Below are positions 25,322-33,537 of a stretch of 64,000 nucleotides of DNA, piece after piece. The stretch's first letter is position 1. Each line of letters starts with the position of its first letter. Below the pieces are notes generated by a model. That model searched no databases and was not told the DNA's origin. It worked only from the letters and a program-made list of their open reading frames with translations. The stretch comes from Nocardioides panaciterrulae (GTDB lineage Bacteria; Actinomycetota; Actinomycetes; Propionibacteriales; Nocardioidaceae), in assembly GCF_013409645.1 (NCBI RefSeq), contig NZ_JACCBG010000001.1, positions 1,796,001 to 1,860,000 on the forward strand, read 5' to 3'. The position numbers and the translations under genes are program-made.

Positions 25322-27361
25322 GTGGGTGTCGGCGACGTTTCCAAGCGGATCCTGCTGGGGCGCAAGCTGCGCAGCTCCCAGCTCGGGGAGACGCTGCTTC
25401 CCAAGCGCATCGCGCTTCCCGTGTTCGCCAGCGATGCGCTCTCCTCGGTGGCCTACGCCCCCGACGAGGTCTTCATCATGCTGTCGCTGGCCGGCGCCTC
25501 GGCGTACGTCTGGTCGTGGAAGATCGGCATCGCCGTCGCCCTGGTGATGGCGGCGGTGGTGGCGTCCTACCGGCAGACGGTGCACGCCTACCCCAGCGGT
25601 GGGGGTGACTACGAGGTCGCCACCGTGAACCTCGGGGCGAACGCCGGGGTGACCGTGGCGAGCGCGCTGCTGGTCGACTACGTGCTGACCGTGGCGGTGT
25701 CGATCTCGTCAGGTGCTCAGTACGCCGCGGGCGCGGTCCCGGTGCTGGTGGGGCACGAGGCGATGGTGGCGACCGTCTTCGTCGTGGTGCTGATGGCGAT
25801 CAACCTGCGCGGCATCCGCGAGTCGGGCACGTTCTTCGCGATCCCGACGTACGCGTTCATGGTCGCGATCCTCGGGATGTGCGCCTGGGGGATCATCGAG
25901 CTCGTCGTGGGCACGCTGCCGAAGGTGGAGAGCGCGAACCTCCACATCACACCGGCGCCCGGGCACGGCAGCTCGATGACCACGCTCGCGCTGATGTTCC
26001 TGCTGGCGCGGGCCTTCTCCTCCGGCTGTGCCGCGCTGACCGGCGTCGAGGCGATCTCGAACGGGGTGCCGGCCTTCCGCAAGCCCAAGAGCCGCAACGC
26101 CGCCACCACCCTGCTGTTCCTCGGCATGATCGCGATCACGATGATGCTCAGCGTCATCACGCTGGCCAAGGAGATGGGGCTGAGGTACGTCGACCCCGCC
26201 CAGCTGGACCGGCTCTCGATCAACGGCCACCCGGTGCCCGCGGGCTTCGACCAGAACCCGGTGATCGCGCAGATCGCCCGCGCGGTGTTCATCGACTTCT
26301 CGCCCGCCTTCTACGCGGTGATCACCGTGACCGGCATCATCTTGGTGCTGGCCGCCAACACCGCCTTCAACGGCTTCCCGGTGCTGGGCTCGATCCTCGC
26401 CAAGGACGGCTACGCGCCGCGGGCCCTCGGCTCCCGCGGCGACCGGCTCGCCTACAGCAACGGCATCGTGTTCCTCGCCGTGATGGCGATCATCCTGATC
26501 CAGGTGTTCAACGCCGAGACGACCCGGCTGATCCAGCTCTACATCGTGGGCGTCTTCGTCTCGTTCAACCTCAGCCAGCTCGGCATGATCCGGCACTGGA
26601 CCCGGGAGCTGAAGACCCAGTCCGACCCCGCCCGGCGCCGCCACATGCACCGCTCGCGCACGATCAACGCGGTGGGCCTGACCTTCACCGCGGTCGTGCT
26701 GGTGATCGTGCTGATCACCAAGTTCCTGGCCGGCGCGTGGATCACGATCCTGGCGATGGTCGTGTTCTTCATGATCATGAAGGGCATCCGGCGCCACTAC
26801 GACAACGTCAACGAGGAGCTGGCGGCCGACGAGGAGGACAAGGTGATGCCCACCCGGGTGCACGCCATCGTCCTGGTCAGCAAGCTGCACAAGCCCACCC
26901 TGCGCGCGCTGGCCTTCGCGAAGGCCACCCGGCCGAACGCGCTCGAGGGCGTCTACGTCTCGACCGACCCCGAGGCCACCAACCGGCTGCTGGAGGAGTG
27001 GGACGAGCGCAACCTGGGCGTGCCGCTGAAGGTGCTCCACTCGCCCTACCGAGAGCTGGTCAAGCCGATCGTCGACTACGCGATGGAGATCAAGAAGGCC
27101 AACCCGCGCGGCGTGGTCGCGGTCTACATCCCCGAGTACGTCGTGGGCCGGTGGTGGGAGCAGCTGCTGCACAACCAGACCGCGCTGCGGCTCAAGGGCC
27201 GGCTGCTGTTCGCGCCCGGGGTCATGGTCACCTCGGTGCCCTACCAGCTGCGCTCCTCGCAGATCGCCCGCGAGCGGGCCGAGCGCTCGCGCCGGCGCGT
27301 GCGCGCCGGCGACCTGCGTCGCGGCCAGGTCACCGACCGACGCGGCCGGGGCCCGCGGTGA
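25322..27361 (+). CDS. kimA: KimA-type potassium transporter (APC superfamily permease)
   Basis: A 679-residue membrane protein with 12 predicted helices and a cytoplasmic C-terminal domain of about 170 residues. It follows Bacillus KimA (a proton-coupled K+ importer) through its most conserved segments: ASDALSSVAY (residues 36-45), SYRQTVHAYPSGGGDY, LLVDYVLTVAVSIS, AFSSGCAALTGVEAISNGVPAF, LVLAANTAFNGFP and RGDRLAYSNGI. The C-terminal half also fits (LHSPYRELVKP, LLHNQTALRLKGRLLF). Databases often call this group amino-acid permease. The divergent neighbours are two RCK K+-regulatory proteins, which supports potassium. The C-terminal tail is Arg-rich. The GTG start has TAGCCT 8 nt upstream. 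Its stop overlaps the methyltransferase start. Confidence 0.82.
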   Translation: MGVGDVSKRILLGRKLRSSQLGETLLPKRIALPVFASDALSSVAYAPDEVFIMLSLAGASAYVWSWKIGIAVALVMAAVVASYRQTVHAYPSGGGDYEVATVNLGANAGVTVASALLVDYVLTVAVSISSGAQYAAGAVPVLVGHEAMVATVFVVVLMAINLRGIRESGTFFAIPTYAFMVAILGMCAWGIIELVVGTLPKVESANLHITPAPGHGSSMTTLALMFLLARAFSSGCAALTGVEAISNGVPAFRKPKSRNAATTLLFLGMIAITMMLSVITLAKEMGLRYVDPAQLDRLSINGHPVPAGFDQNPVIAQIARAVFIDFSPAFYAVITVTGIILVLAANTAFNGFPVLGSILAKDGYAPRALGSRGDRLAYSNGIVFLAVMAIILIQVFNAETTRLIQLYIVGVFVSFNLSQLGMIRHWTRELKTQSDPARRRHMHRSRTINAVGLTFTAVVLVIVLITKFLAGAWITILAMVVFFMIMKGIRRHYDNVNEELAADEEDKVMPTRVHAIVLVSKLHKPTLRALAFAKATRPNALEGVYVSTDPEATNRLLEEWDERNLGVPLKVLHSPYRELVKPIVDYAMEIKKANPRGVVAVYIPEYVVGRWWEQLLHNQTALRLKGRLLFAPGVMVTSVPYQLRSSQIARERAERSRRRVRAGDLRRGQVTDRRGRGPR

Positions 27362-28554
27362 CCGGCCCGGCGGGCCGCCCCCGCCGGCCCCGGCAGCGCG
27401 CCGCCCGCGGCGCCTCCCGGGTCGGCCAGCGGTTCGAGACGGTGGTGGGCCCGGTCGCCCACGGCGGCCACTGCGTCGCCCGCGTCGTGCCCGACCCCGA
27501 GGGCGACCCGGACGGCACCCGGGTGGTCTTCGTGCGGCACACGATCCCGGGGGAGCGGGTGGTCCTCGAGATCACCGAGGGCACCGACGGCGACCGGTTC
27601 TGGCGCGGCGACGCCGTGCAGGTCCTCGAGGCCTCGCCGGACCGGGTCGAGCCCCCGTGCCCGTACGCCGGGCCCGGCCGCTGCGGCGGCTGCGACTTCC
27701 AGCACGTGGCCCTGACCCGCCAGCGCGACCTCAAGGCCGCGGTCGTGCGCGAGCAGCTCTCCCGGCTGGCCCACCTCGACGTGCCGGTCGAGGTGGAGGC
27801 GGTCCCCGGGGACGACCACGGGCTGCGCTGGCGGACCCGGGTGCAGTATGTCGACCTGCCCGACGGCGGGCGGGGCATGCGCGCCCACCGGTCCCGCGCC
27901 GTCATCCCGGTCGAGGACTGCCTGATCGCGCGGCCCGACGCCCGCGAGCCGGCACCGGGGACCCTGCACGAGACCGTGCTCGACCGCGAGTTCGCCGTCG
28001 CGGGCGACGGGTTCTGGCAGGTGCACCCCGGCGCGCCGCGGGTGCTGGTCGAGGCCGTGCTGTCGGCGCTCCGGCCGCGGCCGGGGGAGCGGGTGATGGA
28101 CCTGTACGCCGGCGTGGGGCTGTTCGCGCGGTTCCTCGCCGAGGCGGTCGGGGAGACCGGTCGGGTCCTCGCCGTCGAGGGCGACCCGGCTGCGGCCGAC
28201 CACGCCCGCGCCAACCTGGGCGACCTGCCGTGGGCCGGCGTCGAGACCGGCAGCGTGGACCGGGTCCTCGCCTCGTCGTACGACGAGCCCGTCGACCTGG
28301 TCGTCCTCGACCCGCCGCGGGAGGGCGCCCGGCGCCCGGTGGTCGAGCAGATCGCCGCGCGGGCCCCGCGGGCGGTGGCGTACGTCGCCTGCGACCCGGC
28401 GGCGCTGGCCCGGGACGTGGCCTACTTCGCCGAGCAGGGCTACGTGCTGCGGACGCTGCGCGCCTTCGACCTGTTCCCGATGACGCACCACGTCGAGTGC
28501 GTCGCGCTGCTGGAGAAGACCGGCCCCGACCTGCGACGGAGCGATTTGCGCTGA
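27358..28554 (+). CDS. TRAM-domain class I SAM-dependent RNA methyltransferase (TrmA/RlmD family)
   Basis: A 398-residue enzyme that methylates the C5 of a uridine in tRNA or rRNA. The N-terminal TRAM domain (about residues 25-90) is followed by an iron-sulfur site with Cys101, Cys109 and Cys112 (CPYAGPGRCGGC) and Cys188, as in RlmD. The SAM-binding motif is MDLYAGVGLFARFL, and the catalytic motifs are LDPPREGA and the nucleophile Cys345 in YVACDPAALARD. The target base is not known for the actinobacterial group. The central region is shorter than in E. coli RlmD. GTG start overlaps the permease stop. Ortholog position is Rv2689c. Confidence 0.9.
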   Translation: MTGPAGRPRRPRQRAARGASRVGQRFETVVGPVAHGGHCVARVVPDPEGDPDGTRVVFVRHTIPGERVVLEITEGTDGDRFWRGDAVQVLEASPDRVEPPCPYAGPGRCGGCDFQHVALTRQRDLKAAVVREQLSRLAHLDVPVEVEAVPGDDHGLRWRTRVQYVDLPDGGRGMRAHRSRAVIPVEDCLIARPDAREPAPGTLHETVLDREFAVAGDGFWQVHPGAPRVLVEAVLSALRPRPGERVMDLYAGVGLFARFLAEAVGETGRVLAVEGDPAAADHARANLGDLPWAGVETGSVDRVLASSYDEPVDLVVLDPPREGARRPVVEQIAARAPRAVAYVACDPAALARDVAYFAEQGYVLRTLRAFDLFPMTHHVECVALLEKTGPDLRRSDLR

Positions 28555-28571
28555 AGGAACCCGAGGCTTGC

Positions 28572-29090
28572 TCAGAGCGCGTGCTCGAGGACGGTGACAC
28601 CTAGCGGGCCGGACGGGGCTGCCCGTGTGCGTCGGTCCACAGGTACGAAGCCGAGGTCGGTCCAGAAGACCATGGCCGAGTGGTTGCCGTCGTCGACCCC
28701 GAGCCGGAGTGCGGTGGCGCCGGAGTGTCGGGCCCAGTCCAGGAACGCCTGCGCCGCCTCGCGCCCCAAGCCGCGCCCGTGCTGGTCGGCGTGCAGTTCC
28801 AGCAGCCCGACCCAGGGGACGCGGTCTCGAGGATGGTCGACCAGCAGTTCCGCCCAGCCCACCAGCTCACGGGTCTCGCGCAGGCGCACCACGAGGGGTA
28901 TGAGGTCCGGGTCCGCGTCGGCGCTGGCGATGTCGCGCTTCAGCACTTCACGGTCGAGGAGCTGGGCCCGCTCACCTGAACCGTGGTGCAGCATCAGGAA
29001 CGCCGGGTTGCTGCGCACCACGGAGACGATGTCGTCCACGCAGTCCGCGGTGATGGGCTCAAGCTCGAGGCGTTCGGTCGTCAACCGCAT
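28572..29090 (-). CDS. GNAT family N-acetyltransferase
   Basis: A 172-residue acetyltransferase of the RimJ/RimL-like group. It starts RLTTERLELEPITADCVDDIV, the usual N-terminal strand, and has the acetyl-CoA loop ADQHGRGLGREAAQAFLDWA near residues 115-135 and a C-terminal LGVDDGNHSAMVFWTDLGFV. Target unknown. Its ATG overlaps the end of the receiver/CPBP gene by 10 nt, so it is the last gene of that operon. It converges with the methyltransferase gene (17-nt gap, no obvious hairpin). Confidence 0.85.
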   Translation of the reverse strand: MRLTTERLELEPITADCVDDIVSVVRSNPAFLMLHHGSGERAQLLDREVLKRDIASADADPDLIPLVVRLRETRELVGWAELLVDHPRDRVPWVGLLELHADQHGRGLGREAAQAFLDWARHSGATALRLGVDDGNHSAMVFWTDLGFVPVDRRTRAAPSGPLGVTVLEHAL

Positions 29091-30289
29091 CTGCACACCG
29101 TGGGAGAGGCGAGGAGGAGACGTCCACGTGTACGAACCACAAGCACGATCGCGGCCAGGGCGGTGGTAGCTGCGGCGGCCCAGATCATGGTGTGCTCGGA
29201 CCCGACCACACCGAGGTAGGAGTAGCTGGCGTCGAAGGAGGCGTGGAACAGAGCGGCGACGACGACGCTCCCGCCTGCGGCGTTGACCAGACCGGAGATC
29301 AGCACGCTGGTGGCGACCACCAGGAGCAGGAACGGCGCCACGGGCAGCCCTTGATCGCCGGCGTCGGGGGTGGCCAGCAACGGCAGGTGCCACCCGGTCC
29401 AGATCACGCCGAGGACCAGAGCAGCTTGCCAGGGCTGCATCCGGTGCTGCAGCCGCGGTAGCAGGGCTCCGCGCCAGCCGGCCTCCTCGGTGAGCAGGAA
29501 CAGTCCGGTGCCGTAGGCGAGGTAGATCAGCGCGCCAGGCCGGCCCATGACCTCGCCGACCGGGACGTCGTGCCCCAAGGCCATCGTCACGGCGGCGGCG
29601 AGCGCGGCCACGAGCACGGGTGTCGCCAGTGCCGCTGCCCATGTCCAGCCCGGGACCCGGACGCGAGTGATCCTGCGACCCAGGTCGGTGACGGCACGAC
29701 GTCCCCCGGTGACGGCGAGGGCGGCCACGAGCAGGGGCGGCATGGTCCAGAGCGCGAGGCCCTGGGGGAGGTGCCAACCGATCACGCCGTGGTCCTGGGC
29801 GATCCGGCTGAACCACCAGGCCCACGGTCCGGCGAACAACGCCAGGGTCACCAGGACGATGGCGCCCGTGCCGGCGTGGTCGTGGCGGCCCGTCGTACGG
29901 ATGGCGCCCCGGTCGGCGGCGACCAGGACCGCATCGCACAACTGGTCGGCGACGTCGGCCTTGTCGAGGTACGACGCACCGGCGGCCCGCGCGACGTCGG
30001 CGGTGCGCCGGTCGTTGCCGATCACGACGGTCCGGAGATCGGAGGGCAGCCCGCGGAGCTGCTCGAGGTGGTTCCCGGGGGTGGCCGGGTCGAGGTCCAG
30101 GACGACCACGTCGGCGTCCGTGCCGACCACAGAGGAGGTGGTCGCCGGGCGCGGGCCTGCGGCATACGACTCCACCACCACGGTGCCGCCACCGGAGGTC
30201 AGCAGGTGCCGCAGGCTCGTCCGCACCCGTTCGTCGGCGGCGACGACGGCGACCCTGATCGGGCGGGTGGGGGTGTCCAAAGACGTCAC
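29081..30289 (-). CDS. Receiver-like domain fused to a CPBP intramembrane metalloprotease
   Basis: A 402-residue fusion. Residues 10-128 form a receiver-like domain: a beta-1 strand IRVAVVAADERV, the phosphoacceptor candidate Asp65 in VVVLDLDP, and Lys110 in SYLDKAD. Only part of the usual acidic pair after beta-1 is kept. Residues 140-395 are a polytopic CPBP (Abi/CAAX-like) protease with Glu268-Glu269 and Arg273 in TEEAGWRGALLP, His301 in WTGWHLP and His349 in ALFHASFD, the expected catalytic set. A phosphorylation-controlled membrane protease is the obvious hypothesis; I know of no characterised example. The GTG start overlaps the stop of the upstream membrane-protein gene, so expression is coupled. 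Confidence 0.8.
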   Translation of the reverse strand: MTSLDTPTRPIRVAVVAADERVRTSLRHLLTSGGGTVVVESYAAGPRPATTSSVVGTDADVVVLDLDPATPGNHLEQLRGLPSDLRTVVIGNDRRTADVARAAGASYLDKADVADQLCDAVLVAADRGAIRTTGRHDHAGTGAIVLVTLALFAGPWAWWFSRIAQDHGVIGWHLPQGLALWTMPPLLVAALAVTGGRRAVTDLGRRITRVRVPGWTWAAALATPVLVAALAAAVTMALGHDVPVGEVMGRPGALIYLAYGTGLFLLTEEAGWRGALLPRLQHRMQPWQAALVLGVIWTGWHLPLLATPDAGDQGLPVAPFLLLVVATSVLISGLVNAAGGSVVVAALFHASFDASYSYLGVVGSEHTMIWAAAATTALAAIVLVVRTRGRLLLASPTVCRCG

Positions 30290-30810
30290 GCTGCACCTGC
30301 CTCGGCCAGCGCGGCGGACGGGGACCGGTGCGCCGAGACCTGGACACCGGTCACGACGAGCCGGACGGCCACCATGGTCAGCGCCATCAGGACGAATGCG
30401 GCGGTCCACGCGTCAGCGCCGGTGATCTGGTGGCGCATCGAGAACTCGCCGATCGTGCGTGCGCCGGAGTGCGTGGCCCACTGGGCGAACAGCATGCGGC
30501 CGCCGATGGTGGCGATCCAGACGGCAGCGAACGCTGTGCCGGCGCGGATCACGAGGTGGCCGTGGCGCCGGTGCATCCGGGTCAGCGAGGCGGCCAGCGT
30601 GCCGAGCACCAGGCCGGCCGCGACGCCGACCAGCTCGAGGTGAACGTCGTGGCCGGCCGTCGGCAGGTCCCGGAGGAACCAGGCGCCGGCGGTGGCCACG
30701 ACTGCGAGCGGGACGAGGAACGTGGCACGGGTGACGCGACGGGTCCCGAGGTTGCGGGTGAGCACCCAGCCGAGGAGGGCCAGGTTGAGGATCCATTGGG
30801 CGGTGGACAT
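30286..30810 (-). CDS. Membrane protein, function unknown
   Basis: A 174-residue integral membrane protein with about five helices: residues 4-20, 31-47 (TFLVPLAVVATAGAWFL), 58-76, 88-105 and 135-155. The loop after the first helix is basic (TRNLGTRRVTRAT). There is no signal for export beyond the first helix and no catalytic motif that I recognise. An AAGGGA box lies about 10 nt before the ATG. The stop overlaps the start of the receiver/CPBP gene, which suggests that the product works with the protease, perhaps as a membrane partner. That is inference only. Confidence 0.7.
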   Translation of the reverse strand: MSTAQWILNLALLGWVLTRNLGTRRVTRATFLVPLAVVATAGAWFLRDLPTAGHDVHLELVGVAAGLVLGTLAASLTRMHRRHGHLVIRAGTAFAAVWIATIGGRMLFAQWATHSGARTIGEFSMRHQITGADAWTAAFVLMALTMVAVRLVVTGVQVSAHRSPSAALAEAGAA

Positions 30811-30824
30811 GGGGGTCGTCCCTT

Positions 30825-30965
30825 TCAGAGCTGGACGGAACGGCGGGGGAGGACGGCGGCGAACGGACGCCTGGTGCGGCAGGAGCGGGCGCGGCGTCGC
30901 TGCTCGGCATCGTTGACCCGACGCGTGACCTCGGCGTGGGCGATGAGCAGGTTGAGGTTGTGCAT
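30825..30965 (-). CDS. 46-residue basic small protein, first gene of the CPBP operon
   Basis: A short open frame, MHNLNLLIAHAEVTRRVND followed by an Arg-rich tail (EQRRRARSCRTRRPFAAVLPRR), with a strong GAAGGAAG ribosome-binding site about 5 nt before the ATG. The first 20 residues would form an amphipathic helix; the tail is highly basic. Short ORFs with this pattern are common in actinomycetes and usually unannotated. It lies 14 nt before the membrane-protein gene and downstream of the histidine kinase gene. A leader peptide or a small membrane-surface or DNA-binding protein are all possible. Confidence 0.55.
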   Translation of the reverse strand: MHNLNLLIAHAEVTRRVNDAEQRRRARSCRTRRPFAAVLPRRSVQL

Positions 30966-31046
30966 GGCGACTTCCTTCGGCTCCTGGTGCACCGTTCGGT
31001 ACATCAGGAAGCGTCGCGTCAGCGAGGGGTCGGTCGCGTCGGGCGA

Positions 31047-31091
31047 GTGGCCGGTCCGGCCTCGGCGTTGTGGCCGGGTGCGGCCTCGGCG
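31047..31091. repeat. Tandem imperfect direct repeat between the histidine kinase and the small-protein operon
   Basis: Two near-identical units of 21 and 22 bp, starting at 31047 and 31070. Both begin GTGGCCGG and end CGGCCTCGGCG, and they differ by an indel and one substitution in the middle. The 23-nt period puts both on about the same DNA face. They lie in the only sizeable gap before the small-protein operon, and the second unit ends within 20 nt of the kinase stop codon. They may be tandem binding sites for the response regulator encoded upstream. Confidence 0.55.
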
Positions 31092-31107
31092 CAATGACGT
31101 AGGCCGG

Positions 31108-32730
31108 TCAGCGTGGAAGCGGAGCCAGGACGGTGACCGTGCTGCCGCGCCCGGGGGCCGAGTCGATGGCGAAGGCGGCGCCGATGGCGTCGGCGCGCTC
31201 GCGCATGGTCCGTAGGCCGAGGTGACCGGGCCGGTCCAGCCGGGGATCGAACCCGGCGCCGTCGTCGCTGACCCGGAGCTCGAGTCCGGTGTCGCGTTGC
31301 TCGAGATGTACCTCGACGCGTTCGGCACCTGCGTGCTTGACGGTGTTGTGCACCGCCTCCAGAGCGATGCGGTACAGGTGCTCCTCGACCATCGGATCGA
31401 GCCGGATGTAGCCGTCCGGACCATGCACCTCGACGACGAGCTGCTCGCGGGCGGCCACCGCGGCGGCCTGCTTGGTGAGCGCAGCGACGAGGCCCTCTGC
31501 TTCGAGCGCGCCCGGCCGGAGCTCGAAGATCAGCGCGCGCATCTCGGCCAGCGCGGTCTGGGTGAGCCCGTGCAGCTGCTCGATCTCGACGGCGACGGGA
31601 TGGTCGGCAGCCAGGCCGGCCGTCTCCAGGTGTCGCTGGGCGGTGCGGGCGTGCAGGGTCATCGAGAACAGAGCCTGGCTCACCGAATCGTGCAGCTCAC
31701 GGGCGAGCCGGTGCCGCTCCTCGAGCGCGGCCGTCTGCTCGGCGGCGCGGTAGAGCGTGCTGTTGCGGACGGCCACAGCCGCCTGGTCGGCGAGAGCAGA
31801 CAGGTACCCGCGGTCGTCGTCGTCGAGGTCCTGGCCGTCCGCGAGGTAGACCGAGACCTCGCCGACCACGACCCCAGAGGCCACGAGCGGGAACCATGCC
31901 ATGTCCTTCCACGGCGCGTCCTCGACAAGGAACGGGTGCACCGGTGCGAGCGACGGGTCGGCCAGTGCGGCGTCGCGGAAGCCGCGGACCACGGCGCCGT
32001 CGTACTCCGCGAGGTCGACCGGGCGCATCCCGCGGATGCGCCACACCTCTTCGAGCGCCTCGGCGAACCCGGCTCCGAGCACGTCGTCGGCGTAGGCGGT
32101 GGCCGGACGGCTCCAGTCCTCCTCCCAGCACACGATGCTGCACGCGACAGCCTCGCTGGTGCTGTGCACGGCGTCGACGACCTGCGAGAGCGTGGTGGAC
32201 AGCGGTTGGTCGACGCTCATCCCGGCGGCGACCTGGGAGAAGGTCGCGATCCGCGCCTCGAGGCGCTGGAACGACAGCACCCGGTCGGTGGCGTCGGTGA
32301 CGATGTCGACGACCCCGACGACCCGGCCGTCACCGAACAGCGGCGCGAAGACCACGTCCCAGTACGTCTCGGTGCCGGGGATCGCGATCCGGTGGGCGGC
32401 TTGACGGATCACCCTGCCGGCGAGGGCGGTGTCGACCAGCAGCTGGACCGCCTCCTCGTTGCCGGGGATCAGGTCGTTCAAGTGGCGGCCGGGGGCGGTG
32501 TACTCCGCCGGAACGCCCAGGTAGTGCTCGTAGAACGCCGTCCAGGTCTTGTTGCAGCGCTGGAGGCGCATGTCGGTGTCGAAGACGGCGACGCCCATGG
32601 GCACCCGGTCGAAGAAGAGCTCGAGGAGCTGGGTGTCGAGTGGCGAGCTGCTCGGCGCCACTTCGTCGATGAGCGGCTGGGTCGGCATCGAGGTGCTCCG
32701 CAGGAAGTCGCGGGCGGGGTCAGAGCTCAT
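31108..32730 (-). CDS. Two-component sensor histidine kinase (HisKA_3 type, PAS and GAF)
   Basis: A 540-residue cytoplasmic kinase without membrane segments. A PAS domain lies near residues 25-145 (LLELFFDRVPMGVAVFDTDMRLQRCN), followed by a GAF domain (about 160-330). The HisKA_3 dimerisation domain has phosphoacceptor His347 in ARELHDSVSQALFSM. The ATPase domain follows, with the N-box VHNTVKHAGA, G-box DDGAGFDP and GHLGLRTMRERA. It would phosphorylate the NarL-type regulator whose gene overlaps its start by ATGA. PAS/GAF sensing suggests a small intracellular ligand, redox or light signal; no cofactor motif is certain. The receiver domain of the downstream CPBP protein is a second possible target. 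Confidence 0.9.
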   Translation of the reverse strand: MSSDPARDFLRSTSMPTQPLIDEVAPSSSPLDTQLLELFFDRVPMGVAVFDTDMRLQRCNKTWTAFYEHYLGVPAEYTAPGRHLNDLIPGNEEAVQLLVDTALAGRVIRQAAHRIAIPGTETYWDVVFAPLFGDGRVVGVVDIVTDATDRVLSFQRLEARIATFSQVAAGMSVDQPLSTTLSQVVDAVHSTSEAVACSIVCWEEDWSRPATAYADDVLGAGFAEALEEVWRIRGMRPVDLAEYDGAVVRGFRDAALADPSLAPVHPFLVEDAPWKDMAWFPLVASGVVVGEVSVYLADGQDLDDDDRGYLSALADQAAVAVRNSTLYRAAEQTAALEERHRLARELHDSVSQALFSMTLHARTAQRHLETAGLAADHPVAVEIEQLHGLTQTALAEMRALIFELRPGALEAEGLVAALTKQAAAVAAREQLVVEVHGPDGYIRLDPMVEEHLYRIALEAVHNTVKHAGAERVEVHLEQRDTGLELRVSDDGAGFDPRLDRPGHLGLRTMRERADAIGAAFAIDSAPGRGSTVTVLAPLPR

Positions 32731-33395
32731 CGCGCCGGTCGCTCGGTCTCGTCGACGAGTCCCTCGCGGACCGCCCACATCGCGGCCTGGGTGCGGCTGG
32801 CCAGGCCGAGCTTGGCGAGGATGTTGGACACGTGTGTGCGCGCCGTACGCTCGCTGACGCCCAGGTCTCGGGCGATCTGGCGGTTCGTCGCCCCGGAGGC
32901 GATCGCCGCGATGACCTCGCGTTCGCGTGGAGTCAGCGGTGCCTGGTCCTGCTTGGGGGCACGCAGCGACGCGGTCAGCGCGCGCGCCGCGGCCGGGTCG
33001 AGGTGCACCTCGCCAGCGATCGCGGCCCGGATCGCCGCGGCCACGTCAGGGGCATCGGCATCCTTGAGCAGGTAGCCCGCCGCGCCGGCCTCCAGGGCAG
33101 CGCGGATCTGCTCCTCCTCGACGAAGCTCGTCACCGCGACCACCTCGGTCTCCGGCCACCGCCTCTTCACTTCGGCAGTGGTCGCGATCCCGTCCATCCG
33201 CGGCATCTTCAGATCCATCAAGATGACGTCGGGCAACTCGCCGGCACGGTCCAGGACGGCGACCTCGTCCAGGGCTGCCCGGCCGTCCGAGGCCTGGCCG
33301 ACGACGCGCATGCCGGCCTCGCTTCCCAGGTAGGCGGCAAGCCCGGTCCGCACCACGCGGTGATCATCGACCAGGAACACTCGGATCTCGTCCAC
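32727..33395 (-). CDS. NarL/LuxR family response regulator
   Basis: A 222-residue regulator. The receiver domain has DDH at residues 10-12, phosphoacceptor Asp61 in VILMDLKMP, a Thr/Ser in AVTSF and Lys111 in GYLLKDAD. The LuxR-type helix-turn-helix (about residues 150-215) reads LTPREREVIAAIASGATNRQIARDLGVSERTARTHVSNILAKLGL. It closely resembles LiaR/NreC-type regulators. The GTG start follows a G-rich tract that can act as ribosome-binding site; an in-frame ATG 36 nt upstream (position 33431) would add 12 residues and run through that tract. It is the first gene of the kinase operon and is co-translated with the kinase. Confidence 0.9.
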   Translation of the reverse strand: MDEIRVFLVDDHRVVRTGLAAYLGSEAGMRVVGQASDGRAALDEVAVLDRAGELPDVILMDLKMPRMDGIATTAEVKRRWPETEVVAVTSFVEEEQIRAALEAGAAGYLLKDADAPDVAAAIRAAIAGEVHLDPAAARALTASLRAPKQDQAPLTPREREVIAAIASGATNRQIARDLGVSERTARTHVSNILAKLGLASRTQAAMWAVREGLVDETERPAR

Positions 33396-33401
33396 TCTCA
33401 G

Positions 33402-33409
33402 CCCCCCCC
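33402..33409. repeat. Homopolymer of eight C (G on the coding strand) at the response-regulator start
   Basis: The G8 run lies 6 nt before the GTG, at the ribosome-binding site. Length changes would alter spacing, or the frame if the upstream ATG is used. Confidence 0.6.
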
Positions 33410-33537
33410 GGCTCGCGGTGTGCTGGCTCATCCTCCTAGCCCGCTCCTCGGGCGCGCAAGAATTCCCGGAATCGGGCCGGACCTGCGGCGGGGCCGACCC
33501 GCCTCATGGCTCACTCGGGGCGGTCTCGCGCTTGGCG

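Noticed and set aside
28572..30347. A single long frame joining the GNAT gene to the CPBP region
   Set aside because: The receiver and CPBP motifs are in another frame; the upstream half of this long frame is an Arg-rich shadow.
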